Below, piece by piece: positions 1-8,660 of a DNA stretch of 64,000 nucleotides. Source of the stretch: JADLDB01 sp040755835 (GTDB lineage Bacteria; Myxococcota; Myxococcia; Myxococcales; Myxococcaceae). The position numbers and the translations under genes were made by a program. Location: the NCBI GenBank assembly GCA_040755835.1, contig JBFMAB010000059.1, forward strand, positions 216,337-280,336, written 5' to 3'. Position 1 is the first letter of the stretch, and each line of letters opens with the position of its first letter. The notes under the pieces are model-generated. The model did not search any database, had not been told where the DNA came from, and worked only from the letters and a program-made list of their open reading frames with translations.

Positions 1-1062
1 AGACGGCCAGGCGCGAGCACCCACTCCCGGGCGTCGTCGAGGGGGAGCGGCTCGTCGTGGGAGCGCGGCGATGGCGCACGGGCGCGCGCACCGTTCAGGG
101 CGGCCCGGCGCCGCCGAGCCAGCGCGGCAGCGACGGCACCAGCGCCACCTCGAGCCCCGAGCGGGCCAGGCGCGCGACGCCGCCGTCGCGGCGCCGGTGG
201 CGGGGCAGCGCGGGAGCCGGCGGCACCACCAGCAGCGGCGCGAGGAGCGCGTGCATGAGCAGGTGCGCCTCGTCGGCGGGCGCGGGCGGCGACGGCAGCC
301 GGCGCCCGGCGTCGAGCGCGGCGACGGGCTGCGCGTGCGCTCCCGCGAAGACCGCGGCCACGCGCGGCGCGCGCACGGTGCCGGCGAGCGCGCCGGCGCC
401 CAGGCGTGCGGCCACGAGCGCGGCGGTGATCCGCACCTCGTCGTCGTCGAGCCCGGTGCGCAGCGTCGAGAGCACGTTCTCGTTGGCGTCCTCGCAGTCG
501 TGACCGAGTCAGCGCGGGACCTGCCGCCGGCCGGAGACGTCCATGGCGCCGAGCAGAACCGAGTGCCCGGGCTTCGCGGCGCGCTGGGCCTGGAAGCGCC
601 CCAGCTCTCGCCGACCGCGAGCACCGGCATGGTGCGCGCCACGTCGGCGGCGGTGCGGCGGACGAAATCGCCGGCGTGATGGCACAGCTCGTGGACCCGC
701 CCGAGGAGCGCCATCAGCCGGAGCGCGCGCACCGCGAAGAGCCCGAGCAGGAGCTCGGCGACGTCGGCGCTGGCGAGGAGCGCGCGCACGTCGCCGGGCG
801 CGAGCGCGGGCAGGCGGGCGAGCGCCTCAAGCTGGGCCGGCGGCGCCTCGGCGGCGAGCTCGCGCAGGCCGACGGCCGGGTTGAACTCGTAGCGCAGCGT
901 GCCTCCGGCGGGATGCCGGTGCTCCACCCACTCGGGCTCGCCGGGCAGGAGCGGCAGCGTCTGCGCCTCGCCGGCCCACTCCCAGCCGAGGCGCTCGAGG
1001 TCGGCGGCGAGCGCGGCGTAGGCGCGCTCCGGGCTGGGCAGGAGACGGAGCGAGGGCGTCAT
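1..1062 (-). pseudogene. helical-repeat protein of the toxin operon, frame-broken, runs off the window
   Basis: Starts at an ATG (1062) that overlaps the immunity gene stop by one base (TGATG), so it is the third gene of the toxin operon. The first ~150 residues read well (N-terminus MTPSLRLLPSPER) and contain helical, HEAT-like stretches such as RLMALLGRVHELCHHAGDFV. Coding then has to change frame near 590-500, and an in-frame TGA lies between the two parts. A second good stretch runs 475-95 (VLSTLRTGLDDDEVRITAAL, again HEAT-like). A third frame (RSHDEPLPLDDAREW) continues to the window edge. I do not recognise the family. HEAT-like repeat proteins do occur beside secreted-toxin genes in proteobacteria and myxobacteria, but the role here is unknown. 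Either a decaying gene or indel errors in the assembly. Confidence 0.5.
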
Positions 1063-1670
1063 CAGAAATCTCTCGCCACGACCTTGCCCTCGGGATCGAC
1101 CACCGCCTCGATGACGCTACCGTCGAGCACGGCCATGTATCCCGGCGGCAGCGCGAGCACACGCATCGCCTCCGATCGCTGCTTGAAGACGTCGGCCACG
1201 GTGATCACCTCGAGGTCTTCTTTCTCGACCTCGGGATGCGCGACGTCTCCGATGTACCAGCCGCTCGAGCGGCCCTCGGGCTCGTCGCGCTTAAGGTAGA
1301 TGCGCGGCGCGCTCAGGCAGCCGCGGCGAACGATCACCGCCGAATCGAAGCGAGCGTCGACGCCTTCGACGCCGACCCGGCGCAGCACGTCGACCTGGTC
1401 CTGCGCGACCCCGATGGTCTCGAAGGCACCCGGCATGCGGGACTCGAATGGATCGCCGCGAAACTCGGGTTCTTCGACGTCCAGGATGCCGTCGACGTCG
1501 ACGAGCGTGAGGCGCGACCACCCGAAGTCGATGGTGGTGCCGTCCTGGAGACGCGGTCCGCGCGCATCGAGCTCGGCGAGCTTGTCGAGGAGTGCTTCGG
1601 CCTGGGCCCGCTGACGTTCGAGGACCTCCACGCGCACCGTGTTCGGGCCGATCGTGCGGGTGAGCATCAT
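1062..1670 (-). CDS. Imm33-like (DUF2185) immunity protein
   Basis: A 202-residue protein whose ATG (1670) overlaps the upstream toxin stop in an ATGA arrangement, so translation is probably coupled. The C-terminal half (about residues 115-195) carries the pattern of the Imm33/DUF2185 immunity fold: VIVRRGCLSAPRIYL, then SSGWYIGD, then a helix before the hydrophobic end VLALPPGYMAVLDGSVIEAV. The N-terminal half (TRTIGPNTVRVEVLERQRAQ) is a basic helical segment followed by an uncharacterised alpha/beta region (DGTTIDFGWSRLTLVDVDG). Expected role: binds and neutralises the HNH nuclease encoded just upstream, in the cytoplasm. This frame is intact, unlike both of its operon neighbours. Family assignment is by motif only. 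Confidence 0.7.
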   Translation of the reverse strand: MMLTRTIGPNTVRVEVLERQRAQAEALLDKLAELDARGPRLQDGTTIDFGWSRLTLVDVDGILDVEEPEFRGDPFESRMPGAFETIGVAQDQVDVLRRVGVEGVDARFDSAVIVRRGCLSAPRIYLKRDEPEGRSSGWYIGDVAHPEVEKEDLEVITVADVFKQRSEAMRVLALPPGYMAVLDGSVIEAVVDPEGKVVARDF

Positions 1671-2759
1671 GACTCTTGCAGCCAAGCAATGAGCTCACGG
1701 AGTTTGGTACGGATGTCGGCCTCGCGCTGGATCATCTTGGCTCTGTCTGACCTCTGGCTTCACCTTGGGAAACCGCTTGTCGCTGACCATGCCATCCCAC
1801 GTCGTCCACGATCGAGCGCCCTTGGACGAGTTGACGCTCTTGTGCATGGCCATGAAGTTCTCCGGGAAGTTGAGCACCTCGAGCTGTTGCCGGTACGTGA
1901 GCTTGTTGAAGCCCTCCATGTTGGTGATCTCCTTGACCGACACGATGTGATCCGCGCTCAGCTTCTCCCCCGCCGCCGGTGGCTCGCCGTACACCTCATC
2001 GACCGTGTGGCGCGCGAGGAGATCGTCGCGGACCTTCTTGCTGGGCGTGGCGCCGCGCAGGCGCGCGTGGAGCTGGTCATCGACGCCCACGGCGGCGCGA
2101 CGCTTGGCCACCACGTTCGGCCTCGAGCTTCTCGACCATTCGCTGGGTGACGCCCCGCGCCTGCTGCGCGGCCTGCGCCTCCGCCGCGGCCTCGGCGACC
2201 CGGGCCCGGGCCTTGGTGAGCCGCTCCTGGGCCTCGCGCATGCGGCGCTCCATGGTCGCGATGGACTCCTCGGGCGTGCGGGTCTGGGCCTTGCGCGCCG
2301 CGGCGTACGCCTTGCACTCCGCTTCTCGCGCCGACGCCAGCCTCTCGTCGAGGCGCGAGACCACGCCGTCGTGCTCGACCCTGGCCGCCTTGGCCGTCGC
2401 CAGCGACGCCTCCGCTGCCTTGACCGCGCGGTCGGGCGCGGCCATCTGCTTCTCGATGCGGTCGACGAGATCGAGGTACCCGCCGAGCAGGTGCTCGTTG
2501 TTGGCGTGGCTGCTGCCGGTGATGACCTCGTCGGCCAGGGACAGGAGGCGCTTGCGGTAGTCGGCGAGCGATTCGAGCTCGCCGCGACGGAAGAGGCGAT
2601 CGAACGCACCCTCGGTGGTGTCGCCCGGTCGGGGCCGGTCATGGCCAGGAGCTCGGCGAGCTGCCTGGGCGGCGTCTTCTGCTTGGCGGCGCGCTTGCGA
2701 AACGCTTCGGTCTCTTTGCGCAGCTCTGCCGAGGGAGCATCACACCGTCGGGGCGACCC
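1667..2759 (-). pseudogene. polymorphic toxin, coiled coil plus C-terminal HNH nuclease, several frame breaks
   Basis: Pieces of one protein lie in successive frames. First a basic N-terminal piece (AELRKETEAFRKRAAKQKTP, ~2730-2640). Then a piece from ~2625 to ~2110 with GAFDRLFRRGELESLADYRK and a long Ala/Glu/Arg coiled coil (SIATMERRMREAQERLTKAR). Then the nuclease domain (~2110-1740) with SADHIVSVKEI, then VLNFPENF and NSSKGARSWTTW. Last a short tail (MIQREADIRTKLRELIAWLQ) ending at the TGA that overlaps the immunity ATG. The DH...N...SSKG pattern is typical of HNH nuclease tips of polymorphic toxins. No start codon is found upstream of 2759 before an in-frame TAG at 2789, so the 5' end is truncated or also shifted. 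At least three frame changes are needed. Decayed toxin or assembly indels; the immunity gene remains open. Confidence 0.65.
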
Positions 2760-2801
2760 GGGCCAACCGAGCCGGCGAGAAGTGGGCTAACCTCGGCTCG
2801 A

Positions 2802-3914
2802 ATGCTGCCCGATGACGCCGAAGGCCGCTGCCTCGCCGCGCGTCGACGCGCCGAAGGCGGTCCGCTCACCGACGACGAGGTGATGGCGTACCTCGGGTGG
2901 CTGGCCGACGAGCGCATGGCGGACGATCCGCTCGATCCGCCCAGCTACGACTGGGGCTGTGGCGGACCGGTGGCCGGCGGCTCGCAGATGCAGGTGGCCC
3001 GCGAGGCGGCGGCGTTGCTCCGCAAGCGGGGTGGCGACGCGCTCGCCCGTCACCTCGCGGACCGCCTGCGCGTCCCCGGCGATCGAGTGCGCGCGGCGAG
3101 ACTCGCGGTCGAGTTGCTCGGTGCCGCGCACCCGCTGGTGAAGGCGACGCTCACGCACGGCGAGCCCGGCGCGCGCGAGGCGATCGCCGAGGGCTTCGCG
3201 CGCCAGCCGTTCCTCGGGCCCGACGCCCCACCGACACTCGTGCTGGGGCTGTTCGACGAGCGCGAAGCGGTAGTGCGCGACGTCGTCGCCGCGCTCGACC
3301 GCGCCATCGGTGGGAGCGAGCAGGCGGTGGCCGCGCTGCCGCCCGATGCCTTCGCCCGTGCCCGCCACCCGGACGCGCGCATCGCCCTCGCGGCGCTCAC
3401 GGGCCGGTGGGGCGAGGCGGCGCTCACCCCCGCGGACTGCGCCCGCGTCGTCGCACGCAAGGCCGTCTCGACGCCACAGATCGAGGCGCTGCTCGCCACG
3501 CAGCCCGACCTCGCAGCGCCGCTCCTGGCGGCGGTGCGCGCGCGCTTCGAGGCGGCGCCCGCGGGCCGGCGCTACGAAGCGACCGCGCAGCTGGCGGCCT
3601 TCGCGCCCGACGCTGCGGCCTTCGCGCTGGTGCTGGCCGAGGTGCGGGCGCGCTCGAGCGCCGTGGACGCCGCCGTGTGCTTCGTCGCGCGCGCTCCGGC
3701 GCTGCTTCAGCCGACCATCGACGCGCTCCTCGCGGGAATGAGCGAAGATCAGCACACCGCCCTCGGCGTGCGCGCGCTCATCCGGCTCGATCCGAAGGCC
3801 TTCGGCGCCGCCTTCCCTCGTGAGCAGCGCGCCCGCCTGCGGAAGGTGCTCCGGAACCTGCCCAACGTGCTCGAAGCAGACACGCTCCTCGCGTCGCTCG
3901 ACGCGCCGGCCTGA
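2802..3914 (+). CDS. HEAT-like helical repeat protein, function unknown
   Basis: An intact 370-residue protein divergent from the toxin operon. It opens with a conserved-looking segment (LTDDEVMAYLGWLADERM, then YDWGCGG), followed by about ten Ala/Leu/Arg-rich helix pairs (AAALLRKRGGDALARHLADR, VRAARLAVELLGAAHPLVKA, REAIAEGFARQPFLGPDA) typical of HEAT or TPR-like solenoids. No signal peptide or membrane segment is visible, so it is probably cytoplasmic. Such solenoids usually mediate protein contacts. Its position next to a toxin-immunity locus might make it an accessory factor, but the sequence does not show this. Codon use matches the rest of the window. Confidence 0.6.
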   Translation: MLPDDAEGRCLAARRRAEGGPLTDDEVMAYLGWLADERMADDPLDPPSYDWGCGGPVAGGSQMQVAREAAALLRKRGGDALARHLADRLRVPGDRVRAARLAVELLGAAHPLVKATLTHGEPGAREAIAEGFARQPFLGPDAPPTLVLGLFDEREAVVRDVVAALDRAIGGSEQAVAALPPDAFARARHPDARIALAALTGRWGEAALTPADCARVVARKAVSTPQIEALLATQPDLAAPLLAAVRARFEAAPAGRRYEATAQLAAFAPDAAAFALVLAEVRARSSAVDAAVCFVARAPALLQPTIDALLAGMSEDQHTALGVRALIRLDPKAFGAAFPREQRARLRKVLRNLPNVLEADTLLASLDAPA

Positions 3915-4038
3915 GGCACCTTCCGTTGGACTTCGCGGCACCCGCGGCGCAAGGTCCACACCGCTTCGGGAGGGGAGCCGACCCTGCTCGCCGCCGCCGC
4001 GGGCCGCTGTCGGCCGACCTCGCGCTCGTCCGGTTCGC

Positions 4039-4425
4039 TCAACGCCGGATGAGGTCGATCGCGCAGCCGTCGGGCTCCGGCACGAAGGCGAGACGGCGGT
4101 GCCGTGCTTCACCGGCCCGGGCTCGCGCGTCACCGCCCCGCCCTTCGCCCTGATCTTCCGCGCACGCGGCGTGCGCAACGGCTCGAGCGCGATCTGGCCG
4201 AAGCCGTTGCCCAGCTCGACTTCGGGTGTCCTGGTTGCGCGGGCGCTCGATGACCGCGCCCCCGCCTCGGGGCCGTAGCCGACGAAGGCCAGCGTGAAAC
4301 GGCCGTCGGGGTAGTCTTCCGGCGGAGCACCATGCCCGGTACGCCCGTGTAGAAGGCGAATGACTTCTCGAGGTCCCGACGCGGATCATCGCGTGGAGGA
4401 TGCGCGTGGGCCGCTCATGCCCCAT
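4039..4425 (-). pseudogene. gloA: lactoylglutathione lyase (glyoxalase I), frame-broken
   Basis: Reading across frames recovers the whole glyoxalase I chain: RILHAMIRVG, then a missing base before DLEKSFAFYTGVPGMVLRRK, another before DYPDGRFTLAFVGYGPEAG, AVIERPRNQDT, then VELGNGFGQIALE, KIRAKGGAVTREPGPVKHGT and AFVPEPDGCAIDLIRR with the stop at 4039. The family detoxifies methylglyoxal by isomerising its glutathione hemithioacetal. The first metal-ligand His (LHAMIRVG) and the Glu of AVIE are recognisable. At least four single-base changes are needed, mostly missing bases in short G/C runs. It starts 14-18 bases after the Sel1 gene stop on the same strand. Either very recent loss of function or consensus errors; the protein-level conservation argues against old decay. 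Confidence 0.75.
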
Positions 4426-4442
4426 CGGGTCCCGCTGCGCGC

Positions 4443-5594
4443 TCAGCGGTCGAGCTTCCGTTCGTCCACGCACGCGGGATCGTGGCCCATGGCGCAGGCC
4501 CGCTTGAACAGCTTGATGGCGGCCGCCTTGTCCCGCTTGACGCCCCGTCCCCCGGCGAGCGCGAGGCCCAGGACGTGGCAGCTCAACCGTGCGCCGGCGT
4601 CGCACGAGCGCTCGAGCAGGTCGCGGCCCCCCTGGACATCCTTCCGCGTCCCACGACCGTCGAGCTTCATCAGCGCGAAGTTGGCGCACGCGCGCTGCTC
4701 GCCGAGCAGGCAGCCGCGCTCGGCCAGCGGCGCCGCCTTCTGGGCGCTGGCCTTTACGCCGCGGCCCTCCGTGTAGAGGACCGCGAGGTTGTGGCAGCTC
4801 AAGCCCGAGTCAAGCGCGCAGGCTTTCTCGAGCAGGGGAACGGCGGCGCGGTCATCGCGCATGGCCGGGAAGGCGCCCAGGTACACGTTGGCGAGGAACT
4901 CGCAGGAGCCGCCGCCGCCGCGGTCACAGCCACTCCTGGCGACCTCGAGCGCCCGCTTCTCGTCCCGGGCCAACCAGGTCTCACTCACCAGCACCCTGGC
5001 CAGTCGTGCGCAAGCGGGCACGTACGCCGCGCAGGTCTTCTCGAGCAGCGCCTTGCCGGCCTTCGGGTCGTTCATGCCGCCGATGCCGCCGCCGATCATG
5101 TGCGCGAGGTTGATGCAGGCCTCGTAGTTCTGCTCGCACGCGGCGGAGGCGAGTTTGCGGGCGAGCACGGGGTCCTTCTCGACGCCCTCGCCGCGCAGGT
5201 AGCGCAGCGCGAGGTTGGCGCACGCCATCGGGACGCCGGCGTCGCAGGCATGGGAGAGGTCCTGCGCGGCGCGGGCGGCGTCCTTCGGCGTGCCGACTCC
5301 CCACACCCGCAACATGCCCGTTACGAAGCAGCGTCGGCCGGGTCGCTCGTCACAGGCGCCCTCCACCGCCTTGAAGAGGCGCTCGTGGTACTGCGGTGGC
5401 AGCAGCCCGTCCTCGACGAGAATCGCGAGGTCCGTGCAGGCCTTCTCGTCCCCCTTCTCGCAGGCCGAAAGGCACGGCTCGGGCTTCATCGCCATGCAAG
5501 GCTCGGGCTTCACCGGCGGCTTCGCGAGCACGAGCAGGCCGAGCATCGGGACCAGCACGCGGGTGATTGTCGAGGCACCCGCCGGGAGCGTCAA
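4443..5594 (-). CDS. Sel1-repeat secreted protein
   Basis: A 383-residue protein. An N-terminal hydrophobic segment (VLVPMLGLLVLA) looks like a signal peptide, followed by a Pro/Cys linker (CMAMKPEPCLSAC). The rest is about eight Sel1-like repeats of 36-40 residues with the A-x-x-x-L-A-x-x-Y-x-x-G-x-G-V pattern, for example ACANLALRYLRGEGVEKDP, SCHNLAVLYTEGRGVKAS and SCHVLGLALAGGRGVKRD. Each repeat has a Cys at a fixed place, which suggests disulfides in an exported protein. Sel1 repeats are solenoids used as scaffolds or regulators. The start is a TTG (5594); a GTG at 5558 directly before the signal peptide is an equally good choice. The glyoxalase gene follows closely downstream. Confidence 0.8.
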   Translation of the reverse strand: MTLPAGASTITRVLVPMLGLLVLAKPPVKPEPCMAMKPEPCLSACEKGDEKACTDLAILVEDGLLPPQYHERLFKAVEGACDERPGRRCFVTGMLRVWGVGTPKDAARAAQDLSHACDAGVPMACANLALRYLRGEGVEKDPVLARKLASAACEQNYEACINLAHMIGGGIGGMNDPKAGKALLEKTCAAYVPACARLARVLVSETWLARDEKRALEVARSGCDRGGGGSCEFLANVYLGAFPAMRDDRAAVPLLEKACALDSGLSCHNLAVLYTEGRGVKASAQKAAPLAERGCLLGEQRACANFALMKLDGRGTRKDVQGGRDLLERSCDAGARLSCHVLGLALAGGRGVKRDKAAAIKLFKRACAMGHDPACVDERKLDR

Positions 5595-5714
5595 CGGACG
5601 GGGGCGTACGCGCGAGCGCGCCGACGGGTTGACTGCCGTCGTGACGCCGGTGGGCGTCGCCTCTCATCGTCGCGGCCCGGCCAGTGGCTCAGCAGCGGAC
5701 TCCCTCGCCGCGTC

Positions 5715-6167
5715 TTAGATGCTGCCCTTCACCCGGCCCGGCGCGCGCTGGATGAGCGCCCGGAATTCCGGGCTGTCCACGCGCATGAGCATCACCGTGA
5801 GCTCGGTGTCCGCGTCGAGCGACACCCGCTGCTCCTCGCCGTGCAGCAGGCCCACCTTGCCGAAGCGGTGGCCCGACGGGAGGTCCAGGTCCAGCACGAC
5901 GTTGTACCCCTGGCCCGCTTCGCGCGGCGTCAGCGCCAGCCGGTAGTCCGGCGTGGCCGACGAGGGCGACTTGCGCTCCACCACCACGCGCTTGCCCTCG
6001 AAGCCCAGCACCTTCGGCGTGGCGACCGTCTGCCCGCCCTGCTGCACCTCGACGGCCAGGTACAGGGCCTCGGGCGCGCGCGTGGACGGCGACGCCGAGG
6101 CGCACCCCACCAGCGCCGACAGCACCGTCAGCACCATCGCTCCGCTTCGGAAGAACGTGAGGCCCAT
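5715..6167 (-). CDS. lipoprotein, function unknown
   Basis: 150 residues. The N-terminus MGLTFFRSGAMVLTVLSALVGC is a lipoprotein signal with lipobox LVGC; the cysteine at residue 22 would be lipidated. The mature part is one beta-rich domain (EALYLAVEVQQGGQTVATPK, KVLGFEGKRVVVERKSPSS, YNVVLDLDLPSGHRFGKVG). The 'ATPKVLGFEGKRVVVE' stretch resembles the 'ap.vvtl.gk.a.i' strands of secretin-like domains, but this is weak and I would not assign a function. It is transcribed away from the aminotransferase gene. The 285-base spacer between the two starts (6168-6452) must hold both promoters; I see no clear site in it. Confidence 0.75.
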   Translation of the reverse strand: MGLTFFRSGAMVLTVLSALVGCASASPSTRAPEALYLAVEVQQGGQTVATPKVLGFEGKRVVVERKSPSSATPDYRLALTPREAGQGYNVVLDLDLPSGHRFGKVGLLHGEEQRVSLDADTELTVMLMRVDSPEFRALIQRAPGRVKGSI

Positions 6168-6452
6168 GACTGTTTCATTCCCCAAGCAACTTCGGTTCCG
6201 CCCTCCGCGCCGCCTCTTTCCACGCCCTTGCCGGCCGCCACCCGCGACGCCGCTGTCAGGGCGCCACGCCCACGCGCCCGCCGTGGACAAAACGGCACGC
6301 CGCCCTTCGTCTGCCCGACGACACGGTGGCGAGACGACGGGTTCCCCCTGCGATTGCGGGACTCCCCCGTTCATGCAGGAACGACGGGCGGCGCTTCCTC
6401 TTCCCGGCGACGGCGCTTTTCGACGGGCGGCGGGTGCGCCAAAACCCACCGC

Positions 6453-7634
6453 ATGACGCCTGTCGAGCTGCGCGCCCTGCTCCCTGCCGCCAACTCGCAC
6501 ACCTGGCTCAACGCGGCGGCCTCGTCGCCGGCGCCCAGGCCCGTGTACGAGGCGATGACGGCGCACCTCGCCGAGACGCTCGAGAAGGGCGACCTGCCGT
6601 ACCCGAAGTGGATCGCCTTCAAGGAGGCCACGCGCGCGCGCCTGGCCCGCTTCATCGGCGCCGCGCCCGAAGAGGTCGCCTTCACGCCGTCGACGTCCTT
6701 CGGCTTCCACGTCGTCGCGCAGATGCTGAAGGCCCGCGGCGTCGAGGAGGTGCTGACGCTGGAGTCGGAGTTCCCGTCCACCACCCTGCCGCTGCTGTAC
6801 GACGGCCTCACGCTGCGCGGCGTGCGCGCGCGCGCCGACGGCCGCTTCACGCTGGAGGACGTGGAGGCCGCAGTGACGCCCCGCACCGGCGCGGTGGCCG
6901 TGTCGGTGGTGCAGTTCGCCTCGGGCTTTCGCATCGACTTGACGGGGCTGTCGCGCCTGTGCCGCGACCGCGGGCTGACGCTGTGCCTCAACGCCGCGCA
7001 GGGCCTGGGGCAGGTGCCGCTCGACGTGCGCGGGCTGTCCGCCAGCTTCCTCGCCGCCACCAGCCACAAGTGGTTCATGGGCGGCTACGGCGTGGGCGTG
7101 CTGTACGTCGCCAGGGCCTGGCTGGACGAGGTGCGGCTGCCGTTCGGCGGGTGGCTGTCGGTGGCGGCGCACGAGCAGTTCGATCCATGGATGCACGCAG
7201 ACCGGGCCGCGGACGCGCACGGCTTCACCGCGCGCGGCACCCGCTTCCGCCGCGAGGCGTCGGCGCTGGAGGCCGGCGGTGGCGCCTGGGTGGGCCTGTA
7301 CGGCGTCGACGCGGCGCTCGCGCTGCACGAGGCGCTGGGCGTGGAGAACACGCTCGCGCACAACGTCGGGCTGCAGCTCGAGCTGCGCAAGGGCCTGCGC
7401 CGGCGCGGCTTCGTCCCCAACACGCCCGACGAGCCCGAGTCGCTGTCCGGCATCTGCGTGGTGCCCGTCGAGGGTCCGCCGCAGGACGTGGTGAGGGCGC
7501 TGATCCGCGAAGCGAAGGTCGTCACCACCGCCCGCGGCCCGGGCGTGCGCATCAGCACCCACGCCTTCAACACCCTGGAGGACGTGGAGCGGCTGCTGGC
7601 GGCCTTCGATCGCCTCGGTGTCCGCCCGCGGTAG
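6453..7634 (+). CDS. class V aminotransferase / cysteine-desulfurase-like PLP enzyme
   Basis: 393 residues; the start ATG at 6453 fits the family N-terminus (NSHTWLNAAASSPAPRPVYE). The PLP lysine is K206 in the motif ATSHKWFMGGYGVG. The substrate-binding turn SVVQFASGFRIDL and the C-terminal strand pair (GVRISTHAFNTLEDVERLL) are present, so this is a full-length class V (CsdA/isopenicillin-N-epimerase-like) fold. Where family members usually have an Asp contacting the PLP ring nitrogen (D-x-A-Q), this protein has Asn (LCLNAAQGLGQ, N180). That may change its chemistry. The catalytic cysteine loop of cysteine desulfurases is not evident. Two WYL regulator genes follow 24 bases later, so it may be in their operon. 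Substrate unknown. Confidence 0.85.
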   Translation: MTPVELRALLPAANSHTWLNAAASSPAPRPVYEAMTAHLAETLEKGDLPYPKWIAFKEATRARLARFIGAAPEEVAFTPSTSFGFHVVAQMLKARGVEEVLTLESEFPSTTLPLLYDGLTLRGVRARADGRFTLEDVEAAVTPRTGAVAVSVVQFASGFRIDLTGLSRLCRDRGLTLCLNAAQGLGQVPLDVRGLSASFLAATSHKWFMGGYGVGVLYVARAWLDEVRLPFGGWLSVAAHEQFDPWMHADRAADAHGFTARGTRFRREASALEAGGGAWVGLYGVDAALALHEALGVENTLAHNVGLQLELRKGLRRRGFVPNTPDEPESLSGICVVPVEGPPQDVVRALIREAKVVTTARGPGVRISTHAFNTLEDVERLLAAFDRLGVRPR

Positions 7635-7658
7635 TGGTACACCGCTCGCCCCCCTCTC

Positions 7659-8660
7659 ATGGAACGGACCGAACGGCTGCTCGACCTGGTGGCGCTCCTG
7701 CTCGACGCGCAGGAGCCGTTGCCCTGGTCGGAGATCCGCGCGGCGTTCCCCGACGACTACGGAGGCCCGTCGACGGAGGCCAGCGAGCGCAAGTTCGAGC
7801 GCGACAAGGCCGAACTGCTCGAGCTGGGCATTCCCATCACCTTCGTGTCCGGCGACGATGACGTGCCCGACGGCTACGTCATCGACAAGAACGCGTACTA
7901 CCTGCCCGAGGTGGGGCTGACGCCCGAGGAATTGGCGGTGCTCTACGCGGCGGGCTCGGCCGCGCTCGCCTCCGGCGCCTTCCCCGGCCGGCAGGACCTC
8001 GCGCACGCGCTGCGCAAGGTGGGCTTCTTCTCGGACGGGCCGCTGCCGGCGCCGAAGGTGCGGCTGGAGTTGGGCGGCGTGGCCGACGCGCGCGACCTGC
8101 CGGGGCGCCTCGATCTGCTGTGGAGCGCCATCAACGCGCGGAAGTCCGTCGAGCTCGACTACTACTCGCCGCACACGAAGGCGCTCACGAAACGGAAAGT
8201 GGACCCGTGGGGCCTCGCGCTGCGCCGCGGCCTGTGGACGCTGGTGGGCTTCTGCCACCTGCGGCAGGCGCCGCGGAGCTTCCACGTGCACCGCATTCGC
8301 GCGCTCACCGTCAACGCGCAGCGCCCGAAGAGCGCCGACTTCGAGGTGCCGCCCGACTTCCGCCTCGACGACTACGTCGCCACCTGGCCGTGGCAGTTCC
8401 GCTTCCACCCGCCGGTGGACGTCGGCGTCGAGCTGAAGGGCGAGTTGGCGCCGCTGGCGTCGCGGCTGTTCCCCGCGCAGCCCACGGCCGGCGAGCGCGT
8501 CACGCTGACGGTGCGCGCCACATACCTCGAGGGGCTGCTCAAATACGTGCTGTCGCTGGGCGCGGACGCGCGCGTCGTGTCACCGCCCGACGCCGTCGAG
8601 CGCTTCCGTGGCATGGCGCGCCGGGTGCTCGACGCGCACGCGGGAGGGCCCACCTCGTGA
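7659..8660 (+). CDS. WYL-domain transcriptional regulator (PafB-like)
   Basis: 333 residues. The N-terminal part (MERTERLLDLVALLLDAQEP, then EASERKFERDKAELLELGIP) is a winged-helix of the PafB/DeoR type. The middle and C-terminal parts form the WYL domain (LWSAINARKSVELDYYSP, then VDPWGLALRRGLWTLVGFCH) and the WCX extension (VGVELKGELAPLASRLFPAQ). WYL proteins sense single-stranded nucleic acids or nucleotides; the PafBC pair activates DNA-damage genes in actinobacteria. The stop overlaps the GTG of a second WYL gene by four bases, so the two are made together and probably act as a heterodimer, as PafB and PafC do. Confidence 0.9.
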   Translation: MERTERLLDLVALLLDAQEPLPWSEIRAAFPDDYGGPSTEASERKFERDKAELLELGIPITFVSGDDDVPDGYVIDKNAYYLPEVGLTPEELAVLYAAGSAALASGAFPGRQDLAHALRKVGFFSDGPLPAPKVRLELGGVADARDLPGRLDLLWSAINARKSVELDYYSPHTKALTKRKVDPWGLALRRGLWTLVGFCHLRQAPRSFHVHRIRALTVNAQRPKSADFEVPPDFRLDDYVATWPWQFRFHPPVDVGVELKGELAPLASRLFPAQPTAGERVTLTVRATYLEGLLKYVLSLGADARVVSPPDAVERFRGMARRVLDAHAGGPTS

